Below the pieces are notes generated by a model, which saw only the letters and a program-made list of their open reading frames with translations, did not search any database and was not told the origin of the DNA. This document shows, in pieces, positions 54,545 through 62,964 of a stretch of 64,000 nucleotides of DNA (its first letter is position 1; every line of letters begins with the position of its first letter). The translations under genes were made by a program, and so were the position numbers. Source of the DNA: Streptomyces sp. CA-210063 (GTDB taxonomy: Bacteria > Actinomycetota > Actinomycetes > Streptomycetales > Streptomycetaceae); assembly GCF_024612015.1 (NCBI RefSeq), contig NZ_CP102512.1, forward strand, positions 9,424,001 through 9,488,000, in the 5' to 3' direction.

Positions 54545-55711
54545 TCAGGCGGCACCGCGGTGCGGAAGGGTCCGCAGTCCACGGCGCAGGAGTGCGGCCA
54601 ACCGGTCAACGTCGTCGGTGTTGTTGTACAGGCCGAAGGAGACCCGGATGCCGTCGCGTACGGAGGAGAGCCGGGCGCCCTCGGCGGCGAGGAAATCCGC
54701 CCACCGTGACGCGGGCAGGTCCAGGACGTGGATGTGCGAGCGGTGTGCGCGCTCCCGCGGCCCCACCAGGGCGATGCCGAGGTCGTCCAGATGCGCGATG
54801 AGATGGTCGCCCAGATCCAGTACGTGTCGCTCGATGTCACGGACGCCCAGGCCTTCGATGAGGTCCAGTGCGGCGGCGAGCCCGTGGATCGCCGGGAGGT
54901 TGAAGTTGCCGATCTCGAAACGTCGGGCGTCGCTGCGTGGCTCCACACGTCCCGCTCCGACGACGACGTGCTCGTCGGGGTCGGCGACACCGGCCAGCGC
55001 CATGTAGGTGGGTCGCAGCCCCTTCGCCCCGTACGGAGTGCAGAGCAGACCGAGCCCCTGGGGCACCAGCAGGCCCTTGTGGCAGCCGGCGGCGAGCGCC
55101 GAGACCCCCAGCGCGCGGGCGTCGACGTCGAGGACACCGACGGACTGCATGGCGTCGACCACGACCTCGGCCCCGTGTGCGCGAGCGAGTCGGGCGATGC
55201 CCGCCACATCGTTGCGCTGACCGTTGTGGAACATCACATGCGAGAGGGCGATCGCACGGGTCCGGTCGTCGACGTACGCGGCGAAGGTGTCGGCGTCGGC
55301 CCACTTCTTCCGCCTGTCCTGCGGGACCATCCGCACCTCGAGCCCGTCCGGTTGCCGGCTGAGCCAGGCGTACGCGACGTTGGGGTGTTCGCCCTCGAGG
55401 AGCAGCACGTTGTCACCCGGCTCCACGTGGAGGCCGTGGGCGGCGATGTTGAGGCCTTCCGAGGTGTTCTTGGTGAAGGCGATCTCGCCGGCGCCCACTC
55501 CCAGGAAGGCCGCCAGCCGCGCACGCACGTCCGTCAGCCGTGCCAGCCAGCGCTTCTTCGGGCCGGCGGACTCCAGTGCCTCGTCGTAGAAGGCGTCGAG
55601 GGCGGTACGGACGGGCACCGACAGCGGGGTCTGGTGAGCGGCGTCCAGGTACAGGAACTGCTCCGCCGCCGGGAAGTGGGAACGCGGGGGCGCGCTTGCT
55701 CTGGCACTCAC
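54545..55711 (-). CDS. Class V PLP aminotransferase/desulfurase-like enzyme
   Basis: 388 aa, fold type I, PLP-dependent. FLYLDAAHQTPLS at the start, AFTKNTSEGLNIAAHGL (phosphate/PLP contacts), ALSHVMFHNGQRNDVAGIAR, VVVDAMQSVGV (the Asp for pyridine N) and AGCHKGLLVPQGLG (Schiff-base Lys) are class V hallmarks. The group includes isopenicillin-N epimerase-like enzymes, kynureninase-like enzymes and cysteine desulfurases; no desulfurase active-site Cys loop is evident. GTG 55711 is chosen because in-frame sequence further up overlaps the operators at 55756. It may act on the amino acid imported by the divergent ABC system. Confidence 0.85.
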   Translation of the reverse strand: MSARASAPPRSHFPAAEQFLYLDAAHQTPLSVPVRTALDAFYDEALESAGPKKRWLARLTDVRARLAAFLGVGAGEIAFTKNTSEGLNIAAHGLHVEPGDNVLLLEGEHPNVAYAWLSRQPDGLEVRMVPQDRRKKWADADTFAAYVDDRTRAIALSHVMFHNGQRNDVAGIARLARAHGAEVVVDAMQSVGVLDVDARALGVSALAAGCHKGLLVPQGLGLLCTPYGAKGLRPTYMALAGVADPDEHVVVGAGRVEPRSDARRFEIGNFNLPAIHGLAAALDLIEGLGVRDIERHVLDLGDHLIAHLDDLGIALVGPRERAHRSHIHVLDLPASRWADFLAAEGARLSSVRDGIRVSFGLYNNTDDVDRLAALLRRGLRTLPHRGAA

Positions 55712-55755
55712 TGAGGCGATCTCTTTCCTCTGCTCCGGGCCGGGCACCTCGCTAA

Positions 55756-55778
55756 TTGGCCCAACCGGTAGTACCAAT
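55756..55778. promoter_or_regulatory. GntR-type operators before the aminotransferase
   Basis: TTGGCCCAACC on the + strand is followed by the minus-strand copy TTGGTACTACCGG. Both fit the TTGGYCCNACC core seen at the gntR promoter. Confidence 0.6.
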
Positions 55779-55922
55779 CCTGCCTACGGTCCCCTCGGAG
55801 GTCAAGGGCGATCTCCAGGCGTTCGATCGAGTGGTGGGCGACGGCCGCTCGGTTGATCCTGTTCAGGGCTGCGGCGAAGCGGATCCGCGCGACTGTTGTG
55901 CAAAGCGTTTTGGGTCCCTAGC

Positions 55923-55944
55923 TTGGCTGGACCGGTAGGGCCAA
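55923..55944. promoter_or_regulatory. GntR-type operators, middle of divergent region
   Basis: TTGGCTGGACCGG (+) overlaps TTGGCCCTACCGG (minus strand, 55932-55944). The second differs by two bases from the site at 53681. Confidence 0.6.
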
Positions 55945-56093
55945 CGGCCTCAATTGGCGTCTGCTTCCTGGTTGTGGAGAGAGGTGCATCGTAAGGGTCA
56001 TGCGCATTTGGTCCGCTCTGACCGGACCTGTAACACAAGCGTCACGAGCAATTCGACGGCGACTCTTGACAGAGGCGACTGGCAGACCTTCCA

Positions 56094-56115
56094 TTGGTCC
56101 GACAGGTTGGACCAA
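56094..56115. promoter_or_regulatory. GntR-type operators before the ABC operon
   Basis: TTGGTCCGACAGG (+) and TTGGTCCAACCTG (minus) overlap within a CCATTGGTCC/GGACCAATGG inverted repeat (56091-56118), 60 bp before the ATPase gene. Confidence 0.65.
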
Positions 56116-56174
56116 TGGCCTTCCGGTCCCACCACTGCTGGTGACCCGTCCTCCTCACAGCTAGGTAGCAGCTC

Positions 56175-56921
56175 ATGTCTTCCTTGTCCCCACTGCTGTC
56201 CCTCCGCGGGGTCAACAAGCACTTCGGGGCGCTTCACGTCCTGGCCGATATCGATCTGGACGTCGCCAGGGGAGAGGTCGTCGTGGTGATCGGCCCTTCC
56301 GGTTCGGGAAAGTCGACGCTGTGTCGCACGATCAACCGACTGGAGACGATCGGATCGGGGAGCATCACCCTGGACGGGAGTGAACTGCCCAGTGAGGGCG
56401 GCGAGTTGGCCGCACTGCGGGCCGACGTGGGCATGGTCTTCCAGTCCTTCAACCTCTTCGCGCACAAGACCGTGCTGGAGAACGTGACGCTCGGTCCCGT
56501 CAAGGTCCGTAAGGCGGCGAAGGCCGCGGCGGAGCAGCGTGCCTTCCAGTTGCTGGAGCGGGTCGGGGTGGCCGCCCAGGCCCACAAGTACCCCGCCCAG
56601 CTCTCAGGTGGGCAGCAGCAGCGGGTCGCCATCGCTCGTGCGCTGGCCATGGACCCCAAGGTACTGCTGTTCGACGAGCCCACCTCGGCCCTGGACCCGG
56701 AGATGGTCAACGAGGTCCTCGACGTCATGACGTCCCTGGCCCGCGAGGGCATGACCATGGTCGTCGTCACCCACGAGATGGGCTTCGCGCGTCGCGCTGC
56801 CGACCGGGTGGTCTTCATGGCCGACGGCCGCATCGTCGAGGAGGCGCGGCCGGACCACTTCTTCTCGGCGCCGAAGAGCGAACGCGCCAGGGACTTCCTG
56901 TCGAAAATCCTCAGCCACTGA
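56175..56921 (+). CDS. Polar amino-acid ABC transporter ATPase
   Basis: 248 aa, GlnQ/GluA type: Walker [21 protein letters not shown], the Q-loop [17 protein letters not shown], signature [16 protein letters not shown], Walker [14 protein letters not shown] and switch [11 protein letters not shown]. First gene of an operon with a binding lipoprotein and two permeases. Expression is probably set by the GntR regulator through the sites at 55923-56115. Confidence 0.93.
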   Translation: MSSLSPLLSLRGVNKHFGALHVLADIDLDVARGEVVVVIGPSGSGKSTLCRTINRLETIGSGSITLDGSELPSEGGELAALRADVGMVFQSFNLFAHKTVLENVTLGPVKVRKAAKAAAEQRAFQLLERVGVAAQAHKYPAQLSGGQQQRVAIARALAMDPKVLLFDEPTSALDPEMVNEVLDVMTSLAREGMTMVVVTHEMGFARRAADRVVFMADGRIVEEARPDHFFSAPKSERARDFLSKILSH

Positions 56922-56970
56922 TCCCGGGCTCCCGTCCACCACACCCTCGTATCACCCAAGGGAAAACACG

Positions 56971-57864
56971 ATGACCCAGCACAGACATGCCCTCACGATG
57001 ATCGCAACGACCGCCGCCCTGGCCCTGGGCCTTTCCGCGTGCGGCGGAAGCGGATCGGAGAACACCGCCGGCTCCTCCACGGCCAAGCCCACGTTCGCGG
57101 CGGGCACCACGATGGCCAAGCTGTCCGCCGCCGGCAAGATGACGATCGGTACGAAGTTCGATGTGCCGCTCTTCGGCCTCAAGGGCCTGGACGGCAAGCC
57201 GGCCGGCTTCGATGTGGAGATAGCCAAGATCATCGCAGGCGAACTCGGCATCGCCCCCGGAGACATCACCTGGGTCGAGACCCCGTCCAAGGTCCGGGAG
57301 GAGTATCTGGAGCAGGGCAAGGCCGACCTGATCACCGCGACCTACACGATCAACGACGAGCGCCGCAAGCGCGTGACCTTCGCCGGTCCCTACTACGACG
57401 CCGGCTCGACCCTGATGGTCGAGAGCGACAACAAGGACATCACCGGCCCGGAGTCGCTCAAGGACGCGAGCCTCAAGGTGTGTACGGCCACCGGCTCCGT
57501 CGACTCCGAGAACATCAAGCAGTACCTCGAGGACCCGGGCAAGCAGCTGGTCCTGTTCGACGTCTACAGCAAGTGCGCCGACGCCCTGCGCACCGGTCAG
57601 GTCGACGCCGTCACCACCGACAGCGCCATCCTCCTCGGCTTCGTCTCGGCCTCCAAGGGCAAGTTCAGGACCGTCGGTGAGACCTTCTACGACCAGCCCT
57701 TCGGCATCGGCATCAAGAAGGGCGACGTCGAGTTCTGCGAGTTCGTCAACGATGTGCTCACCGACGCGGAGGAGGACGGCAGCTACGCGAAGGCATGGAA
57801 GGACTCCGTCGGCGACGCGGCTCCGGAGGTCCCGGCCCTTCCCCAACTCGGCCCCTGCGAGTGA
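56971..57864 (+). CDS. Glutamate-type substrate-binding lipoprotein
   Basis: 297 aa. The signal ends in the lipobox LGLSAC; the mature part is a family 3 solute-binding protein (LSAAGKMTIGTKFDVPLFGL, GFDVEIAKIIAGELGI, YTINDERRKRVTFAGPYYDA, DAVTTDSAILLGFV, FGIGIKKGDVEFCEFVNDVL). It most resembles GluB-type glutamate binders. It follows the ATPase by 49 bp. In the normal order the permease genes would come next, but a TnpB element lies between. Confidence 0.92.
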   Translation: MTQHRHALTMIATTAALALGLSACGGSGSENTAGSSTAKPTFAAGTTMAKLSAAGKMTIGTKFDVPLFGLKGLDGKPAGFDVEIAKIIAGELGIAPGDITWVETPSKVREEYLEQGKADLITATYTINDERRKRVTFAGPYYDAGSTLMVESDNKDITGPESLKDASLKVCTATGSVDSENIKQYLEDPGKQLVLFDVYSKCADALRTGQVDAVTTDSAILLGFVSASKGKFRTVGETFYDQPFGIGIKKGDVEFCEFVNDVLTDAEEDGSYAKAWKDSVGDAAPEVPALPQLGPCE

Positions 57865-57906
57865 TCCGCGCCTAGCTGTGCGATTCGGAGCAGACACTTG
57901 GCTTCC

Positions 57907-57928
57907 TCCCCCGCCTAAAGGCGGGGGA
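57907..57928 (-). ncRNA. Putative omega RNA 3' hairpin of tnpB
   Basis: A 9-bp stem with loop TAAA overlaps the tnpB stop codon at the right end. In known TnpB systems the guide RNA ends with the element's right end followed by a 16-20-nt guide from flanking DNA. Only the hairpin is seen; transcript limits are inferred. Confidence 0.5.
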
Positions 57929-59123
57929 TTCCAGCGGTCGCCCGCTGGGCTTCCTGCTTCACCGACGACTGCCCCGTCCGGGAGGACTCCCGTTGAGGTC
58001 TTACACCGTCTCCACAGGCAGACGCCGCCAGCCCGGCGGCCAGGATGTTGCGTGCCGCGTTCACGTCGCGGTCATGCACGGTGCCGCACTCACACGTCCA
58101 CTCGCGGACGTTCAGCGGCAGTTTCCCGCGGACCGTGCCACAGGCCCCGCACAGCTTCGAGCTGGGGAACCAGCGGTCGATCACGACGAGTTCGCGCCCG
58201 TACCAGGCGCACTTGTACTCCAGCATGTGCCGGAGTTCCGTCCAGGCCGCGTCAGAGATGGCGCGCGCGAGCCTGCCGTTCTTCAGCAGATTGCGGACGG
58301 TCAGGTCCTCGATCACGACCGTTTGGTTCTCACGGACGAGTCGAGTCGACAGCTTGTGAAGGAAGTCCCGGCGCCGGTCGGCGATCCGGACGTGCACCTT
58401 GGCGACCTTCCGGCGGGCCTGCTCCCGGTTCGCGGAGCCCTTGGCCTTGCGGGACAGCTCCCGCTGCGCCTTCGCCAGGCGGACGCGGTCGCGGCGCTCG
58501 TGCCGGGGGTTGGCGATCTTCTCCCCGGTGGACAGTGTCACCAGGGACGTCACACCCGCGTCGACACCGACGGCGTCGGCCGTGGCCGGGGCGGGGACGA
58601 TGGTGTCCTCGCACAGCATGGACACGAACCAGCGCCCCGCGGCGTCGCGGGACACGGTCACCGTCGTCGGCTCCGCACCCTCCGGCAGGGGACGGGACCA
58701 GCGGATGTCCAAAGGCTCCGCCATCTTCGCCAGCGTCAGGTGCCCCTCGCGCCACGTGAAGGCACTGCGGGTGTACTCGGCCGACGCGCGGGACTTCTTC
58801 CGGCTTTTGTAGCGCGGGTACTTCGCGCGCCTGGCGAAGAAGTTGGTGAACCCCGTCTGGAGGTGACGGAGCGCCTGCTGGAGCGGGACGGAGGACACCT
58901 CGGCCAGGAAGGCCAGGTCCTCGGTCTTCTTCCACTCCGTCAGTGCGGCGGACGACTGCACGTAGGAGATCCGGCGCTGCTCGCCGTACCAGGCCCGCGT
59001 GCGCTCCTCCAGCGCCTTGTTGTACACGAGGCGGACGCAGCCGAACGTGCGCGACAGCTCAGCTGCCTGCTCGTCGGTGGGGTAGAAGCGGTACTTGAAC
59101 GCCCGCTTGACCTGCTGCGTCAC
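57915..59123 (-). CDS. tnpB: TnpB, RNA-guided nuclease of the IS200/IS605 group
   Basis: 402 aa. N-terminal YRFYPTDEQAAELSRTFGCV; RuvC residues Asp188 (VGVDAGV), Glu272 (VIEDLTV) and Asp353 (HDRDVNAARNIL); zinc ribbon CGACG...CECG. All catalytic residues are present, so it may be active. TnpB proteins use an omega RNA from the element's right end to cut the empty target site and so help the element persist. Here that RNA would span the 3' end of tnpB and the hairpin at 57907-57928, with the guide read from sequence below 57902. Confidence 0.93.
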   Translation of the reverse strand: MTQQVKRAFKYRFYPTDEQAAELSRTFGCVRLVYNKALEERTRAWYGEQRRISYVQSSAALTEWKKTEDLAFLAEVSSVPLQQALRHLQTGFTNFFARRAKYPRYKSRKKSRASAEYTRSAFTWREGHLTLAKMAEPLDIRWSRPLPEGAEPTTVTVSRDAAGRWFVSMLCEDTIVPAPATADAVGVDAGVTSLVTLSTGEKIANPRHERRDRVRLAKAQRELSRKAKGSANREQARRKVAKVHVRIADRRRDFLHKLSTRLVRENQTVVIEDLTVRNLLKNGRLARAISDAAWTELRHMLEYKCAWYGRELVVIDRWFPSSKLCGACGTVRGKLPLNVREWTCECGTVHDRDVNAARNILAAGLAASACGDGVRPQRESSRTGQSSVKQEAQRATAGIPRL

Positions 59124-59281
59124 ACCTCACACGCTATCAGATTGCATGTGAGGCAAAGGTGTCGACTGATGACCGGCGGACGCCGGTCCGCCCTGATGGG
59201 GAACCGGCTTCTTCTGCCCTGCTCCGCAGGAGTCCGTTTCCTCCCCGGTCTGAAGGCCGGGGTATCCACGGAGGAGTCCCG

Positions 59282-59932
59282 ATGAACGTGATCGTCGACA
59301 ACGCGGGGCTCTTCTGGTCCGGTTGGCTGAAGACCATAGAAATCTGCGTCTACGCGGCCATCGGCTCGCTCGTCCTCGGTATGGCCGTCGCCGTGGCCCG
59401 GGTCTCCCCGGTGCCGCTGCTACAACGCCTGGGCGCCCTGTGGGTCCAGTGCGTGCGCAACTGCCCGCTCACCGTCGTGCTGTTCTTCATGGCGTTCGGT
59501 CTGCCCGAAGTCGGCCTTCACGGCAGCTACTTCTGGTTCGGGGTGGCCGGGCTGATCTGCTACACGTCCGGCTTCGTCTGTGAAGCCGTACGCAGCGGGA
59601 TCGGCGCGGTACCGGCCGGCCAGGTCGAGGCGGCGCGCGCCGTCGGCCTGACCTTCGGCGCGGGCCTGCGGCTGGTGGTCATGCCGCAGGCCCTGCGATC
59701 GATGGTCCCGCCGCTGGGCAACGCCCTGATCGCCATGATTAAGAACTCGGCGATCGTCGGCGCCTTCGGCGTCGGCGGCGAACTCTTCAGCGTGGCCGAC
59801 ACCCTGACCTCGTCCCGGGGCCTTCCCGCACTGCCCACCCTCACCGGCGTCGTCGCCGGATACCTCCTGCTGATCCTTCCCTTCGGATTCCTGCTCAGCC
59901 GTTTGGAGCGCAAGGTGGCGATCGCCCGATGA
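59282..59932 (+). CDS. Amino-acid ABC permease 1
   Basis: 216 aa with about five helices and the HisM/GltJ-type signature: TIEICVYAAIGSLVLGMAVA, VRNCPLTVVLFFMAFGLPEV, and the EAA loop QVEAARAVGLTFGAGLRLVV ending MPQAL. ATG 59282 is preceded by GGAGGAG, left intact by the transposon. It overlaps permease 2 by ATGA. Loss of the native upstream region means its transcription must now cross the TnpB element or start within it. Confidence 0.9.
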   Translation: MNVIVDNAGLFWSGWLKTIEICVYAAIGSLVLGMAVAVARVSPVPLLQRLGALWVQCVRNCPLTVVLFFMAFGLPEVGLHGSYFWFGVAGLICYTSGFVCEAVRSGIGAVPAGQVEAARAVGLTFGAGLRLVVMPQALRSMVPPLGNALIAMIKNSAIVGAFGVGGELFSVADTLTSSRGLPALPTLTGVVAGYLLLILPFGFLLSRLERKVAIAR

Positions 59933-60795
59933 CCGCGACCCATGTCCTGTACGACGCCCCGGGTCCGCGCACCCGTCGGCGGATCCGCCGGGGCACCGCC
60001 GCCCTGCTGACGGCGCTGGCCGCCGTGCTGGCCCTCGTCGTCGCCAGGCTCTCCCGGCAGGGGCAGCTCGACGAGGCCAAATGGAGTCCTCTGGTCAACC
60101 CCTCCGATCCGCAGTTCGGGCTGGTCTGGGACTTCCTGGGCGGCGGCCTGACGGCCACTCTGCAGGCGGCCGCCGTCTCCATCGTGCTGTCCCTCGTCCT
60201 GGGCAGCGTGCTCGCCGTCACCCGGGTCACGGCCGCGGCGTGGTATCGCTGGGCGGTCGTGGGGTTCATCGAACTCTTCCGCGGTGTCCCCGTGGTGCTG
60301 TCCGTCTTCTTCGCCGCCCGCGTCCTGCCGGAGATCGGCATCGACCTGCCGACCATGTGGTTCCTCGTCATCGGCCTGACGCTCTACAACTCGGTCGTCA
60401 TCGCCGAGGTCATCCGCGCCGGCATCCAGGCCCTGCCCAAGGGACAGGCGGAGGCCGCGTACGCCATCGGCCTCACCCGGGGCGCCACCCTGCGGCTGAT
60501 TCTGCTCCCGCAGGCCTTCCGGATCACCCTCCCCGTGCTCATCGGGCAGTTGGTGGTCGTCCTGAAGGACACGTCGCTGGGCTTCATCATCAGCTACGAA
60601 GAGCTGTTGCGCCGGGGCCAGATCGCCGTCCAGACGCTGGAGAACCCGCTGCAGATGTTCTTCGTCATCGGAACCATCTTCATCCTGGTCAACTTCAGCC
60701 TCTCCAAGCTGGCCGAAGCCGTGCAGCGCCGGCTGTCCCGCCCCGGGCGCAGAAGCGATCCACCCGCCGTGGCGGCCACCGGGACCGCTACCTGA
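59929..60795 (+). CDS. Amino-acid ABC permease 2
   Basis: 288 aa. After a basic N-terminus and a first helix come FLGGGLTATLQAAAVSIVLS, EVIRAGIQALPKGQAEAAYA and IGLTRGATLRLILLPQAF (EAA loop), as in GluD/GltK. Partner of permease 1, fused to it by an ATGA overlap. The C-terminal 25 residues are hydrophilic. Confidence 0.9.
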   Translation: MTATHVLYDAPGPRTRRRIRRGTAALLTALAAVLALVVARLSRQGQLDEAKWSPLVNPSDPQFGLVWDFLGGGLTATLQAAAVSIVLSLVLGSVLAVTRVTAAAWYRWAVVGFIELFRGVPVVLSVFFAARVLPEIGIDLPTMWFLVIGLTLYNSVVIAEVIRAGIQALPKGQAEAAYAIGLTRGATLRLILLPQAFRITLPVLIGQLVVVLKDTSLGFIISYEELLRRGQIAVQTLENPLQMFFVIGTIFILVNFSLSKLAEAVQRRLSRPGRRSDPPAVAATGTAT

Positions 60796-60985
60796 GCCGG
60801 CGTGGGGATTCTTCTGTGGCTGCGTGTCATCGACCGGCCGGGCCCCGACCGCGCGCCACCTTCCGCCCTTCGTGGTCGGCCCGGTGCCGGCGACCGTGAA
60901 AGCTCAGCCGTCGATCATTGCCGGCTCACAGATTTGTCACGAAGTTCCGCGACGGTGCTCCTGTCACCGAAAACGGAGAGAGCAG
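60796..60985. other. Promoter region of the gtrA-like gene
   Basis: No gene seen. CGGAGAGAGCAG precedes the ATG at 60986. Confidence 0.4.
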
Positions 60986-61597
60986 ATGCTGGGGCACCGA
61001 TCAAGCGCAAGAGCTGCGTCGGAGGCGATGCGACGCGGTACGGCCGCTCGGACGAGGAGAGCGCGGCGTGCGGAGCAGGTGGGGGCCCGCGAGGACGACG
61101 CGTGCCGGCCCCCGGCTGTTCCTGGTCCGCTCGGCGCCTTCGCCCGGTTCGTGCTGTGCGGCGGCGGTGTCGGGGTCGCCTCCAGTCCGTCCGTGGCGCT
61201 GCTGGCCGGGCTGGTTCCCTGGGTGGTGGCGAACGCGCTGATCACCGTCGCTTCCACCCTCCTCGCCACAGAGCTCCACGCCCGTTTCACTTTCGGGGCC
61301 GGGCGGCATGCCGGATGGCGCGAGCACGTGCAGTCCGCAGGGTCGGCCTCGGTCGCCTACGTGGTGACGTGCGCCGCGATGCTCGTACTCCAAGCGGTGC
61401 AGCCGTCGGCCGGGATCCTGCTCGAGCAGGCCGTCTACCTCGGCGCCGCCGCGCTCACCGGAATCGGACGTTTCCTGGTGCTACGCCTGTTCGTCTTCGC
61501 CGACGGCGGGACCTGGACCACGGCGCGGGCCAAGAGCCCGGCGCGGGTTCACGAGGACAGCGGGACGCTGTCCTGGTCCCTCCCTGTTCCGGCGTGA
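60986..61597 (+). CDS. GtrA-like membrane protein
   Basis: 203 aa. A basic N-terminus of 50 residues, then four helices with the GtrA pattern FARFVLCGGGVGVASSPSVA, VVANALITVASTLLATELHA and RFTFGAGRH, ending in an LRLFVFAD helix. GtrA proteins help flip polyprenyl-linked sugars across the membrane for wall or glycan decoration. No glycosyltransferase partner adjoins it. The ATG is set by its ribosome site; frame further up is not family-like. Confidence 0.8.
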   Translation: MLGHRSSARAASEAMRRGTAARTRRARRAEQVGAREDDACRPPAVPGPLGAFARFVLCGGGVGVASSPSVALLAGLVPWVVANALITVASTLLATELHARFTFGAGRHAGWREHVQSAGSASVAYVVTCAAMLVLQAVQPSAGILLEQAVYLGAAALTGIGRFLVLRLFVFADGGTWTTARAKSPARVHEDSGTLSWSLPVPA

Positions 61598-61800
61598 GTC
61601 GGCCCGGATCCCCGGATTCCTTCCAGGGAGGCAGGTCGGCCACCGATGCCGGCGCATGCCCCGACTGGTCGTCGCGAACCCTCCAGGGCGGACGACACTG
61701 CTCCCCTGCTTGCTCCTCCTCTTGTTCATCCTCCGGCGACGGACGTGCCGACCGCCCGCGTAGAGCAGAGGACGGAATCCGCACAGGGAGGGGCCGCGAA
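61598..61800. other. Spacer, no gene
   Basis: GGGAGGGG at about 61787 is the ribosome site of the next gene; nothing else is recognised. Confidence 0.35.
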
Positions 61801-62910
61801 GTGGCGGTGCGCAGGTTGTTCAGGACGGTCGGTACGGCGAGAGGGGCACTCAGAGGGACCAGATGTACGGCGATCGCGGCGGCGGCGATGGCCGCGCTGA
61901 CCGCCTCGCAGGCGCCGGGGACCTCGGCACAGGCCGCGGAGCCGGCGCGGAACGCGGCGCGCGCCGAGCGCGGGCCGAGTGTGTCCGGCGACGCCCCGTA
62001 CCGCACCCAGCTTCCGCCACTGCGGGCCGCGAAGTCCGACGAGGACACGGCCGTGGGGCCGGTCGGCGGTGCACTGCCCGCGACCGTGTTCGCCGCGTAC
62101 CGGCGCGCGGAGTCGGAGCTCGCGGGCACCGCACCGGGATGCCGGCTGGAATGGCAGTTGCTGGCCGCCATCGGCCAGGTGGAGTCGGGGCAGGCGCATG
62201 GCGGCCGGGTGACCTCGGACGGCACGGCCGTGACACCGATCCTCGGCCCCCGGCTGAACGGCGGCGCCTTCGCGGTCATCCGGGACACCGACGGCGGCCG
62301 GTACGACGGGGACACGGCGTATGACCGGGCGGTGGGCCCGATGCAGTTCATCCCGTCGACCTGGACCCGCTGGGGCGCGGACGGCAACGGCGACGGACGG
62401 GCCGATCCGAACAACGTCTTCGACGCGGCGCTCGCCGCCGGGCGCTATCTGTGCGCGGGCGGGCGGGACCTCTCCGACCCGGCCGACCTGGATCGGGCGA
62501 TCCTCGGATACAACCACTCAGCGGCCTATCTGCGGACGGTCAGGGCCTGGTACGCGTACTTCCTGGTGGGGCATCGAGTGGTGCCGGACCAGAGCGCCGG
62601 GTCGTCCGCGCGACCGGAACCGTCGCGAGCGAGCAGCACACACGAACCCTCGCCGGAGGCGTCCGAGCGCCCGGGCGCGGGCCCGTCCACGACGCCGTCC
62701 ACACCGCCCGCCTCGCCCTCACCCTCCCCCTCCTCCTCTCCCGGCCCGTCTCGTCCGGCGACCGGAGGGGAGGAGCCGCCGCTCCCCGTACCCGATCCGG
62801 GCGTGGAGCTGCCCGGCGACGACGTACTGCCCGGTGCCGGCCCACTGACCGGCAACGGTGGGGACACGATGCGCCCGGCCCCCTCCACAACCATGGATAC
62901 CGGGCGGTAA
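61801..62910 (+). CDS. Secreted lytic transglycosylase
   Basis: 369 aa. N-terminal signal-like helix (TAIAAAAMAALTASQAPG then TSAQAAEPA). The SLT/MltB-like domain covers residues about 110-265: LEWQLLAAIGQVESGQAHGG carries the catalytic Glu; VGPMQFIPSTWTRWGADGNG, DPNNVFDAALAAGRYLC and AILGYNHSAAYLRTVRAWYA are typical. A long Pro/Ser/Thr tail (PASPSPSPSSSPGPSRP) follows. It cleaves peptidoglycan glycan strands outside the cell. GTG 61801 has a strong ribosome site. The same strand continues to the sigma factor. Confidence 0.88.
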   Translation: MAVRRLFRTVGTARGALRGTRCTAIAAAAMAALTASQAPGTSAQAAEPARNAARAERGPSVSGDAPYRTQLPPLRAAKSDEDTAVGPVGGALPATVFAAYRRAESELAGTAPGCRLEWQLLAAIGQVESGQAHGGRVTSDGTAVTPILGPRLNGGAFAVIRDTDGGRYDGDTAYDRAVGPMQFIPSTWTRWGADGNGDGRADPNNVFDAALAAGRYLCAGGRDLSDPADLDRAILGYNHSAAYLRTVRAWYAYFLVGHRVVPDQSAGSSARPEPSRASSTHEPSPEASERPGAGPSTTPSTPPASPSPSPSSSPGPSRPATGGEEPPLPVPDPGVELPGDDVLPGAGPLTGNGGDTMRPAPSTTMDTGR

Positions 62911-62964
62911 TGTCGCCCCCCGCCGGACGGCACGAGACGGCGGAGTGAGCGCGAAGGGGCCCTC

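Larger units (their letters stand above)
57902..59267. mobile_element. TnpB-only (IS1341-type) element splitting the ABC operon
   Basis: tnpB on the minus strand is enclosed by hairpins: CCCCCGCC/GGCGGGGG at 57907-57928 overlapping its stop codon, CCTCACA/TGTGAGG near 59125-59153 just upstream of its start, and another CCCCGG/CCGGGG hairpin at 59243-59262. No tnpA is present. The element lies between the binding-protein and permease genes, in the opposite orientation. The exact left boundary is uncertain, about 59155-59267. Confidence 0.75.

Noticed and set aside
60802..62910. 702-residue version of the lytic transglycosylase
   Set aside because: The first 333 codons overlap the gtrA-like gene in another frame and lack a signal peptide; GTG 61801 gives signal peptide and ribosome site.
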